Assembly: GCA_027364815.1 (NCBI GenBank)
Contig: DAHXOQ010000123.1
Location: 1 to 8,152 of the forward strand
Direction: 5' to 3'
Length of the DNA: 8,152 nt
Source: Acidobacteriaceae bacterium
GTDB lineage: Bacteria > Acidobacteriota > Terriglobia > Terriglobales > Acidobacteriaceae
Part shown: in pieces, positions 1-5,666 of the stretch
Layout: the number at the start of each line of letters is the position of its first letter
Position numbering within the stretch: position 1 is the stretch's first letter
The notes under the pieces: generated by a model
Seen by the model: only the letters and a program-made list of their open reading frames with translations
What the model was told of the DNA's origin: nothing
Databases searched by the model: none
Translations under genes and position numbers: made by a program

Positions 1-27
1 GTGTGGGAGATTAGGTGATCGCCGGCA
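1..27 (+). rRNA. rrf: 5S ribosomal RNA, 3' end only (gene begins before the window)
   Basis: The first 27 bases match the conserved 3' end of bacterial 5S rRNA: a helix V segment resembling GTGGGAGATTAGGT, then the helix I 3' strand ending CGCCGGCA. The same 27 bases end the more complete 5S copy at 1110-1193, which supports the assignment. The rest of the gene lies left of the window, so whether this copy is full length and functional cannot be judged. A terminator hairpin follows 13 nt later, as expected at the end of an rRNA operon. Confidence 0.85.
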
Positions 28-40
28 TTATATTGAATGG

Positions 41-68
41 AAAAGCCACTCCTTCGGGAGTGGCTTTT
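41..68. terminator. Bidirectional rho-independent terminator after 5S copy 1
   Basis: The stem AAAAGCCACTCC and its perfect complement GGAGTGGCTTTT enclose a stable TTCG tetraloop. The A-run on one side and T-run on the other let it act in both directions: for the rRNA operon on the plus strand and for the minus-strand HNH gene, whose stop codon lies at 78-80. Confidence 0.9.
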
Positions 69-77
69 CTGCGTTTG

Positions 78-1040
78 CTAATCTTTTCGACCACCCGTGC
101 TGTAGCAATCGTCACAAAGGAACTTTCCTCTTTCGCTTATCAGGTAAGGATTAATGAGTATCTCTGCATCACAGAAGTCGCAATTGCCATATATATCTTC
201 ATCAATATAGTGCTGAATTGATTCCTTTCGCGCAATTTCTGACAAGCGTTCATCTATCAGAGCCAGGCCGTTTCTGATAGATCTGGTATCTGAGCTGGAT
301 TTAATTTCAGGGTTGGAGTTGGTATTTATTATTTGTCTGCTATCGTCGTTTGCAACAGATCCTAAAATGTATTTTTGCATGTGTTCAGGCGAAGGTTGAA
401 CTTCGAATTCAATTGGAGATCGCAATGTATATATTTCTGGTGTGGTCTTCTGCTTAATGCTCTGCTTTCCAGAGTGAAAAGTATTGGGTTGATTGTGTGC
501 TAGCATACGATTTGCTCGATTAAAAAGCATACTATTCCCTTGATGTTGTATGGCATGACATTGGGGGCATAGCGATATTAAATTACTTAACGAATGCCTT
601 CCGGGTTCCGCGCTGCCAAATTCTGAAATCGGTTTAATGTGGTGACAATCAAGAGAAATTCCTTCTTTGGTACTCTTCTTACATCTCTGGCAAATACCAT
701 GATCACGGAGGAAAATGAATTTGCGTCTCCATTCCCAATCAGGTGGATATAGAACGCCTCCTTCGGCACAAAAATTGCGGAATTGTGGTTCATAATTTAG
801 AAGCCACACGAGATAAGCGAGATTACCTAGAGACCTTAAAGCGGTATCAGGAATCTCTTCCGTTGATGATTTCTCAACTCCTTCATAAAGATATTTATGT
901 TCTAATGCAAGGTATTTTTGTCGGCGTTCTTGCCTTGCATAAGTCTCTTGATTAGCGAGATTTTTATAGCGCCGCGCTGATAGGCGGGTCGCAATGTACG
1001 CCGCAAGCATAGATAGAGTGAGCGTCAATACAGTCCACAT
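78..1040 (-). CDS. Membrane-anchored HNH nuclease with C-terminal DksA/TraR-like zinc finger
   Basis: The 320-aa product is predicted to cut nucleic acid through an HNH (beta-beta-alpha metal) domain. Residues 2-20 form a hydrophobic N-terminal segment followed by Arg/Lys-rich residues, suggesting an anchor with the bulk in the cytoplasm. Residues about 105-167 are a classic HNH: zinc pair C117/C120, H133-H134 with D131, N153, second zinc pair C158/C161 with H162 and H166, so the key residues are intact. Residues 180-260 are polar and probably disordered. Residues about 258-316 carry C287/C290 and C309/C312 in a YGNCDFC...CDDC layout resembling the DksA/TraR zinc finger, preceded by a short helix. 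The ATG at 1038-1040 is preceded by GAGGT at 9 nt spacing. The gene stands alone between two 5S 3' ends and runs against the rRNA operon. No partner methylase or toxin-antitoxin gene adjoins it. The role (homing, defence or other) is unknown. Confidence 0.85.
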   Translation of the reverse strand: MWTVLTLTLSMLAAYIATRLSARRYKNLANQETYARQERRQKYLALEHKYLYEGVEKSSTEEIPDTALRSLGNLAYLVWLLNYEPQFRNFCAEGGVLYPPDWEWRRKFIFLRDHGICQRCKKSTKEGISLDCHHIKPISEFGSAEPGRHSLSNLISLCPQCHAIQHQGNSMLFNRANRMLAHNQPNTFHSGKQSIKQKTTPEIYTLRSPIEFEVQPSPEHMQKYILGSVANDDSRQIINTNSNPEIKSSSDTRSIRNGLALIDERLSEIARKESIQHYIDEDIYGNCDFCDAEILINPYLISERGKFLCDDCYSTGGRKD

Positions 1041-1109
1041 ATCCGGCCTACCTCAAAGTAAATCTGCCAAGAACTGATTGATTTGATAGTACAACATTGC
1101 TTATGCCTA
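78..1109. mobile_element. Putative HNH cassette inserted at a 5S rRNA gene
   Basis: This is the segment between the end of the first 77-bp repeat and the point where recognisable 5S sequence resumes. It holds one nuclease gene and little else. By eye it is more AT-rich than the lipoprotein and acyltransferase genes to the right. The flanking 5S 3' ends resemble the layout of elements that insert into an RNA gene and carry a replacement 3' end. No integrase, transposase or terminal inverted repeat is visible, so mobility is inferred from layout only. The right boundary is approximate. Unequal exchange between tandem 5S genes is an alternative origin. Confidence 0.35.
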
Positions 1110-1193
1110 CCCATCCCGAACACGGAAGTTAAGCCTCGCTGGGCCGATGGTACTGCACGGGTGACTGTGTGGGAGATTAGGTGATCGCCGGCA
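1110..1193 (+). rRNA. 5S ribosomal RNA copy 2, 5'-truncated (probable pseudogene)
   Basis: The segment starting near CCCATCCCGAACACGG and running through AAGTTAAG, CCGATGGTACTG and GTGGGAGATTAGGT to CGCCGGCA is unmistakable 5S rRNA covering loop B/helix III through helices IV, V and the helix I 3' strand. By alignment to standard 5S, a full gene would begin near 1075. The bases there (TGATTGATTTGATAGTAC) cannot pair with the 3' helix I strand or with the helix II strand CCTCGCTGGG. Roughly the first 35 nt appear replaced by unrelated sequence, so this copy probably cannot fold as 5S. An automated tool may extend it to about 1075-1081. A terminator identical to that of copy 1 follows. Confidence 0.8.
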
Positions 1194-1243
1194 TTATATT
1201 GAATGGAAAAGCCACTCCTTCGGGAGTGGCTTTTCTGCGTTTG
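1167..1243 (+). repeat. Direct repeat copy 2: 5S 3' end, spacer and terminator
   Basis: Identical over 77 bp to 1-77. Sequence diverges immediately after 1243 (TAGAGAG here, CTAATCT after copy 1). Repeat identity probably extends leftwards into the rest of the 5S fragment at 1110-1166, but the matching part of copy 1 lies outside the window. Confidence 0.95.
1207..1234. terminator. Rho-independent terminator after 5S copy 2
   Basis: Same perfect 12-bp stem with TTCG loop and T-run as at 41-68. It may be the original terminator of the rRNA operon if the HNH cassette was inserted upstream of it. In the opposite orientation it would block transcription coming from the minus-strand rhodanese gene towards the 5S region. 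Confidence 0.88.
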
Positions 1244-1340
1244 TAGAGAGATGCGCGATTTGCGCTCAGGCTGAACGCCGCATTCAATTGCTTGGGGCTT
1301 TGCAAGTGATCCTGTGATTGTCTAGAGTCTGGTTTGGAGA

Positions 1341-1703
1341 TTACTTGTTCAACAAGGATGCGGCGCGTGAGTACGAGCCGAGATTGTGCACATTGGTGTA
1401 GCCCATGGATGCCAGTTTTTTGCAGGCAACGCCGCTGCGCATTCCGCTCTGGCAGTGGAGCAAAATGGGCTTGTTCAGATCCTTCGCTTTGTTTCTAATC
1501 TGCGATTCAATATTGTCGAGCGGGATGTTGATGACTTTGGGGAGATGGCCGGATTGATATTCTGAGATTGAACGGACATCAATAATCAGCGCGCCCTCAT
1601 TAAGCAATTGTTCCGCATTCTTGATGGGGAGTTGTCCGGCGCGTTTGAAGAGATAAAAGGCAAGCAGGAGTGCGATACCGATGATAAAGACAGTCCAGTT
1701 CAT
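1341..1703 (-). CDS. Membrane-anchored rhodanese-like domain protein
   Basis: The 120-aa single-domain rhodanese probably handles sulfane sulfur (thiosulfate, persulfide or glutathione persulfide) through a cysteine persulfide. Residues 3-19 form one hydrophobic N-terminal helix, which would tether the domain to the inner membrane. The rhodanese fold covers about 27-118: the DVR motif at 42-44, the SGHLP segment at 51-55 followed by INIP, and the active-site loop CQSGMRS with catalytic C84. A six-residue loop starting at Cys fits sulfurtransferases rather than Cdc25-type phosphatases, whose loop is longer. The ATG at 1701-1703 follows GAGGA at 10 nt spacing. It is divergent from the small Cys/His protein at 1817, sharing a roughly 113-bp upstream region. 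The physiological sulfur donor and acceptor are not evident. Confidence 0.88.
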   Translation of the reverse strand: MNWTVFIIGIALLLAFYLFKRAGQLPIKNAEQLLNEGALIIDVRSISEYQSGHLPKVINIPLDNIESQIRNKAKDLNKPILLHCQSGMRSGVACKKLASMGYTNVHNLGSYSRAASLLNK

Positions 1704-1726
1704 ATTGTTTTGATCCTCATGGTTCT

Positions 1727-1732
1727 ATTATC
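1727..1732 (-). promoter_or_regulatory. Possible -10 box of the rhodanese gene
   Basis: On the minus strand this reads GATAAT (5 of 6 matches to TATAAT) inside an AT-rich patch, 23 nt upstream of the rhodanese ATG and just upstream of its GAGGA ribosome site. No convincing -35 hexamer lies at 16-18 bp spacing, so this is only a weak candidate. Confidence 0.25.
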
Positions 1733-1816
1733 TAATAAGTTGCATGTGAAAGCGGCGTTCGGAGCCGTCTGGATGAGATGAAATCACGGGAGTGATGGTG
1801 AAGGGTGTGAGTAGCG

Positions 1817-2017
1817 ATGGCGCAAGAGAAGCTGACGACGAAGACGATTCACGAGGAGTTCGAGTTGTATTGCCCGGTTTGCGAGCATAGTTTCAAACAG
1901 TTGGTGGTGCTGCATAAGGTGCCGGAGGATTTTGATTTGGGGGCGCATTTGCAGGGGATGGTGGAGCGGCATGACCATAAGTCGTACCAGGAGTGGAAGT
2001 CCAGGCAGTTGGGGTAG
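1817..2017 (+). CDS. Small Cys/His (zinc-ribbon-like) protein of unknown function
   Basis: A 66-aa protein that I do not recognise as a named family. It carries a CPVC knuckle (C19, C22) followed by an amphipathic strand/helix and histidines at H44, H52 and H54 near the C-terminus, so one metal site of CxxC plus His ligands is plausible. There is no signal peptide or membrane segment, and the composition is acidic and charged as in a soluble cytoplasmic protein. The start is ATG 1817; an upstream in-frame GTG at 1805 is followed at once by a stop. The upstream purine-rich GAAGGG is a weak ribosome site. It is divergent from the rhodanese gene. The CxxC plus basic surface could suggest nucleic-acid or protein contact, but this is speculation. 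Confidence 0.6.
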   Translation: MAQEKLTTKTIHEEFELYCPVCEHSFKQLVVLHKVPEDFDLGAHLQGMVERHDHKSYQEWKSRQLG

Positions 2018-2158
2018 GGTTGTCACAGTTTCACAGTTGCCCAAACGATAACAGCAATCGCCGTGGGTTCCGGATTTTCCTTTTCAACACTGTCGTCCAC
2101 AGTAAATAAGTTGACCGGCAAAATTAGCAATTAACTCATGATTCATGAATTTGTTGGA

Positions 2159-2164
2159 TATAAT
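2159..2164 (+). promoter_or_regulatory. Possible -10 box with near-leaderless start for the large lipoprotein
   Basis: A perfect TATAAT ends 7 nt before the ATG at 2172, so a transcript from it would begin at or next to the start codon. There is no Shine-Dalgarno-like sequence before either candidate ATG (2145 or 2172). The -35 position is poor, and a TTGACC at 2111-2116 is too far away to pair with it at normal spacing. Chance occurrence in AT-rich sequence is quite possible. Confidence 0.25.
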
Positions 2165-2171
2165 TCTCTCC

Positions 2172-5100
2172 ATGAAACTTTCACGTATTGTTAGTGGTTT
2201 TTCTTATCTTTTTACGCTGTTACTCATTGTAGGCTGCAGCGGGGGATCAAACTCCGGCAACGGAGGAGGTGGTGGCGTTGGCGGTGGCGGCAGTAACCCA
2301 CCGGCACCAACTTTATCGTCAATTTCCCCGATTGCCGGGCCCATCAATACGCAAGTCATCGTTATACTGAGCGGAAGCAATTTTGTCTCAACGTCGACTG
2401 TCGCAGTGAATGGAGTAACAATACCATGCACATTCATAGATTCGGCGGGGATCAAGTGCGTGGTTCCCGCATACGCCCTGGCGTTGCCTGGAAACGCAAA
2501 CTTTACTGTTACTACTCCCCCACCGGGCGGAGGAACGACGGCACCACAGATCTTTACGGCCTATGTCGCGATCGCAGATAACGACATAGTGTACAACGCC
2601 AAGGACGGCTTGCTTTACGCATCCGTATTAAATTCCGGAGCGGGAAGCGGTGGAAATACGGTTGTGGGCATTGATCCTGTGACCGGTAACATTATTCGTC
2701 AGATATGGGTAGGCAGTAATCCGAATCAGCTTGCGCTATCAACGGATGGGACACAACTCTTTGTAGGTCTGGATGGCGCAGGAGCAGTGGCGCAGGTTGA
2801 TCTGATCAAAGGAACTGTGGTCAACCAGTTTTCTCTTGGCGGCGGACAGGCTCTCTCTCCTTTCATAAACACGGCTGTATACCTTGCTGCTGTTCCTGGA
2901 GAGCCAAACTCCGTGGCAGTGGTTGTATATGGGTCAGTGACAATCTATGACTCTGGTGTTGCTCGTCCCGAATCGTCGACGGTTGTGGGAGAAGGGCCGC
3001 TCAGCTTCGGACCCTCCTCGTCGATTCTTTATCAGTTGAATAATGGAACTATCTATCAACTCAATGTTGGTTCAACAGGCATTACGAACGCCACGTCTCT
3101 CGCTACGGTAAGCAACTATTTGTTTAACATTCAATACGACATGGGGCAGATCTATGTCTCCAACGGCCAGGTACTCAACGCTTCGACGGGGGCACTTCAG
3201 GGAACTTTCTACATGAGTGGGACCACTGCTGCTGACGGGCCTGTGGTATCTGATTCCGCGCCAGGCCGGGCGTTTATTGCTGATTACACGGACAACTGGA
3301 GTGGCCCGATACTCGCGTACAACGAAGCAGACTACAGCTTGACTGGAAGTATTCCCGTCAATGGCATCGGTACTGGAGGCTATATAACAAGCTTCAAGAA
3401 GATATTGCGCTGGGGCGAGAACGGGCTTGCAGTCAATGACTATGCGCCACCCTTCACTACAGAGAGTCAAATCTTCATCTACCAATCACCACTGGTAAAG
3501 GATCTCTCAGGATCGCCGGCAGATCTATCAGTGACACTTAGATCACCGGCAACCGCAACTACAGGAACGGCCATCTCATGGGTTGCAACAATCAGTAACA
3601 ACGGACCTGATGCAGCACAAAGTGCAACGCTAAACATGAATATGGACGCCTCACAGATTATCAACAGCGTGAAATCGAGCCAGGGATCCTGCGGAAGCGG
3701 AGCGGAGTTCACGTGTAATCTCGGCAGCATGGCCAATGGCGCGAGTGCGACAGTTACAGTGAGCGCAACGCCAACAACTGCGGGCACGCTTGGTGGACTT
3801 GCAATCGTTACGTCCACCAGCTTAGATCCGACTTCAACCAACAATCAGTCCACGACTAGCACCGTGGTGACAGGAAGCATTTATAGCGCAATGCCGTCGA
3901 TCTCTTCAATCTCGCCATATTACGTTCAAGCGGGATCGTCAGCCTTCACGCTCTCAGTGACGGGTGAGGGCTTCAATCAAGAATCGACTATCAATCTCGG
4001 TTCAACCGCGCTGACAACAACGTATTTAAGCGCCAACCAACTTGCCGCCTCGGTTTCAGCATCAGAGATTGCGAATTATGGTTGGGCTGCTGTCACTGTC
4101 ACCAATCCAGCACCGGGCGGAGGGGTTTCAGACGCGATGCCGTTGACCATATACACAGTGGTCAACATACAGGCGAGCGGAATGCTTTTTGAACCGTACA
4201 CACAGCAGCTCTATGCTACTATTCCCGGCAATGCAACGGGTATCACGGGCAATTCGGTGGCGACGATTAATCCGTTCACGGGAGTGGTGGGAACACCGAT
4301 CACAGTAGGAAGCAATCCCAATGTTATGGCGGAAACCGCAGACGGAAATTATTTATACATCGGGTTGAGCGGAAGCGACAGCCTGGCGCAGTTCAATTTA
4401 TTGAACCAGAGCGTGGGTGCTACTTTCCCCATCACCGAATCGTCAATCAATTATCCGGCAACGTGGCTGTCTGTAATGCCGGGAACAGATACAACGCTGG
4501 CTATAGATATGTCAAACGGTAAAGGCGGTATTGGAATATTCGATATCACCGGTAGCACAGGTACATTTCGGCCTAACTTGACTGGTAATGGCTACATTGC
4601 CGCATTTGCAAATGCCTCCGAGTTTTATACCTCCGACGGGAGCTTGTTTTATCGCTTCAGCGTAAACGCGAACGGCGTAAGTCCGATTGATAGCACAGAA
4701 TTAAATGGCCTTAGTGGTTTTGACGCATTTATCCAGATCGCAGATGGACTTGTGTATGGAGCTGGTGGAGGCGTAATCAATCCGACTACTACTCCGCCGA
4801 CACAAGTGGCGACACTTCCCTATAATGTTTTCTTCAGTGGCAACAACCCGAACGGCGATGGGATTGTTGTGGATCCCTCTCTGCAACGAGAATTCGTAGT
4901 ACTTGAGAATATGGCGGGATCGTATGCTTACGGCTTAGTTCGTTACGATTTGACCACGTATACCCCCGAGTCATTTGTCGACTTGCCGTCTCCGCAGGCT
5001 GGCTATCAACTCAGTTGGACCGCATCGCGTTTCGGTCAGGATGGACTGGCACTCCTATCGACAGGGGAGGACTACTCCAATCAAATCGTCACAGTGCTGT

Positions 5101-5411
5101 ACCTTATGCGCGGACCAATCGTGACACCGCAGTTACTCACGAAGAACTCAGCGGCGAGTTTGTCGTCGAGTTCGTCGAGCACGATTGCGCACGGATCCGG
5201 GAACGTGTTGCTGACGCTGACGGGAACGAACTTGCTTCCGGGCGTAGCAGTGACTTGGAATGGGAGCTACAGAACGACGACATGGTTGAACTCCACGCAA
5301 GCAACAGCGGCGATTCCGCAAAGCGATTTAGTTAACATTGGGAGTGCATCGTTGGTGGCAACAAACCCGGGTGCGTCCGGTTCGAATGCGCTGCAAATTA
5401 CGATTGATTAG
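2172..5411 (+). CDS. Large secreted lipoprotein with IPT/TIG, beta-propeller and DUF11-like domains
   Basis: A 1,079-aa protein from the ATG at 2172; an upstream in-frame ATG at 2145 would add nine residues. The 2172 start is preferred because it gives a standard lipoprotein signal: basic MKLSR, a hydrophobic stretch, then lipobox LIVGC with the acylated cysteine as residue 22. Numbering from the 2145 start: Gly/Ser linker 32-50; IPT/TIG domain about 55-140; beta-propeller about 143-450 with YVTN-type repeats (VVGIDPVTGNI, WVGSNPNQLALSTDG); DUF11-like domain about 459-576 (ISNNGPDAA, NLGSMANGASATVTV); second IPT about 583-672; second propeller about 673-990; third IPT about 995-1088, which ends the protein. 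It is probably anchored in the outer membrane as a surface or periplasmic binding or structural protein. No catalytic residues are recognised. It stands alone, convergent with the acyltransferase operon. Confidence 0.85.
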   Translation: MKLSRIVSGFSYLFTLLLIVGCSGGSNSGNGGGGGVGGGGSNPPAPTLSSISPIAGPINTQVIVILSGSNFVSTSTVAVNGVTIPCTFIDSAGIKCVVPAYALALPGNANFTVTTPPPGGGTTAPQIFTAYVAIADNDIVYNAKDGLLYASVLNSGAGSGGNTVVGIDPVTGNIIRQIWVGSNPNQLALSTDGTQLFVGLDGAGAVAQVDLIKGTVVNQFSLGGGQALSPFINTAVYLAAVPGEPNSVAVVVYGSVTIYDSGVARPESSTVVGEGPLSFGPSSSILYQLNNGTIYQLNVGSTGITNATSLATVSNYLFNIQYDMGQIYVSNGQVLNASTGALQGTFYMSGTTAADGPVVSDSAPGRAFIADYTDNWSGPILAYNEADYSLTGSIPVNGIGTGGYITSFKKILRWGENGLAVNDYAPPFTTESQIFIYQSPLVKDLSGSPADLSVTLRSPATATTGTAISWVATISNNGPDAAQSATLNMNMDASQIINSVKSSQGSCGSGAEFTCNLGSMANGASATVTVSATPTTAGTLGGLAIVTSTSLDPTSTNNQSTTSTVVTGSIYSAMPSISSISPYYVQAGSSAFTLSVTGEGFNQESTINLGSTALTTTYLSANQLAASVSASEIANYGWAAVTVTNPAPGGGVSDAMPLTIYTVVNIQASGMLFEPYTQQLYATIPGNATGITGNSVATINPFTGVVGTPITVGSNPNVMAETADGNYLYIGLSGSDSLAQFNLLNQSVGATFPITESSINYPATWLSVMPGTDTTLAIDMSNGKGGIGIFDITGSTGTFRPNLTGNGYIAAFANASEFYTSDGSLFYRFSVNANGVSPIDSTELNGLSGFDAFIQIADGLVYGAGGGVINPTTTPPTQVATLPYNVFFSGNNPNGDGIVVDPSLQREFVVLENMAGSYAYGLVRYDLTTYTPESFVDLPSPQAGYQLSWTASRFGQDGLALLSTGEDYSNQIVTVLYLMRGPIVTPQLLTKNSAASLSSSSSSTIAHGSGNVLLTLTGTNLLPGVAVTWNGSYRTTTWLNSTQATAAIPQSDLVNIGSASLVATNPGASGSNALQITID

Positions 5412-5427
5412 GCGGCAGTAATGCAGG

Positions 5428-5457
5428 AAGCAGACGTGGCGTGAGCTGCGTCTGCTT
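5428..5457. terminator. Terminator-like inverted repeat downstream of the lipoprotein gene
   Basis: AAGCAGACG and its perfect complement CGTCTGCTT are separated by 12 nt, starting 17 nt after the lipoprotein stop codon. The location suits transcription termination, but there is no T-run after the stem, so intrinsic termination would be weak; it could instead protect the 3' end of the mRNA. Confidence 0.4.
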
Positions 5458-5504
5458 GAAAGCATAGATGGCAGAGAGTTTTCAATTCCACACTTTTACT
5501 AGAG

Positions 5505-5608
5505 CTGGTCTCATAAACCATCTGCAATGAAACAAGCAGTTCATACGACCCGCTTTGTTGCGGGTCTCATACCACCCGGATCAAGATCATGAACATTTAT
5601 GAGACCAG
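5505..5608. repeat. Nested palindromic element of about 104 bp with 13-bp terminal inverted repeats (MITE/REP-like)
   Basis: The ends CTGGTCTCATAAA (5505-5517) and TTTATGAGACCAG (5596-5608) are perfect inverted repeats. Inside them GTTCAT (5539-5544) pairs with ATGAAC (5589-5594), and GACCCGC (5547-5553) pairs with GCGGGTC (5560-5566) around a TTTGTT loop. The three stems nest in register and would fold into one long bulged hairpin. The string GGTCTCATA also recurs at the inner hairpin. No ORF, and no clear target-site duplication, is seen. It sits between convergent genes, a typical site for REP or MITE-type elements. A structured RNA or bidirectional terminator is the alternative. Confidence 0.6.
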
Positions 5609-5666
5609 TTGTAGTTGCAGGTGAAGGATAGGGCCCGGCGGTGACGCTACTTTGGCGAGGAGTGTG

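Larger units (their letters stand above)
1..77 (+). repeat. Direct repeat copy 1: 5S 3' end, spacer and terminator
   Basis: Bases 1-77 are identical to 1167-1243 (offset 1166 bp, no mismatches found by eye). The repeat includes the 5S 3' end, a short AT-rich spacer and the terminator. It ends one base before the reverse-complement stop codon of the HNH gene at 78-80. Its left limit cannot be seen because the window starts inside it. Perfect identity extending into the non-RNA spacer points to a recent duplication or ongoing gene conversion. Confidence 0.95.

Noticed and set aside
78..1040. HNH protein as an IscB/IsrB (OMEGA, HEARO) RNA-guided nuclease or a group II intron maturase
   Set aside because: There is no RuvC-like domain, bridge helix, PLMP domain or reverse transcriptase motif, and no long structured guide RNA is evident beside it.
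2022..2110. Short direct repeat CACAGTT/CACAGTT and inverted ACTGT/ACAGT upstream of the lipoprotein gene
   Set aside because: They are too short to support an operator call and have no matching site elsewhere in the window.
3072..3844. Two minus-strand open frames of over 120 codons inside the lipoprotein gene
   Set aside because: They are antisense shadows of a long gene with clear domains; their translations show no motif or ribosome site.
5015..5335. Plus-strand 106-codon open frame within the end of the lipoprotein gene
   Set aside because: It lies in an alternative frame of a region that encodes the third TIG domain, so it is treated as a shadow.
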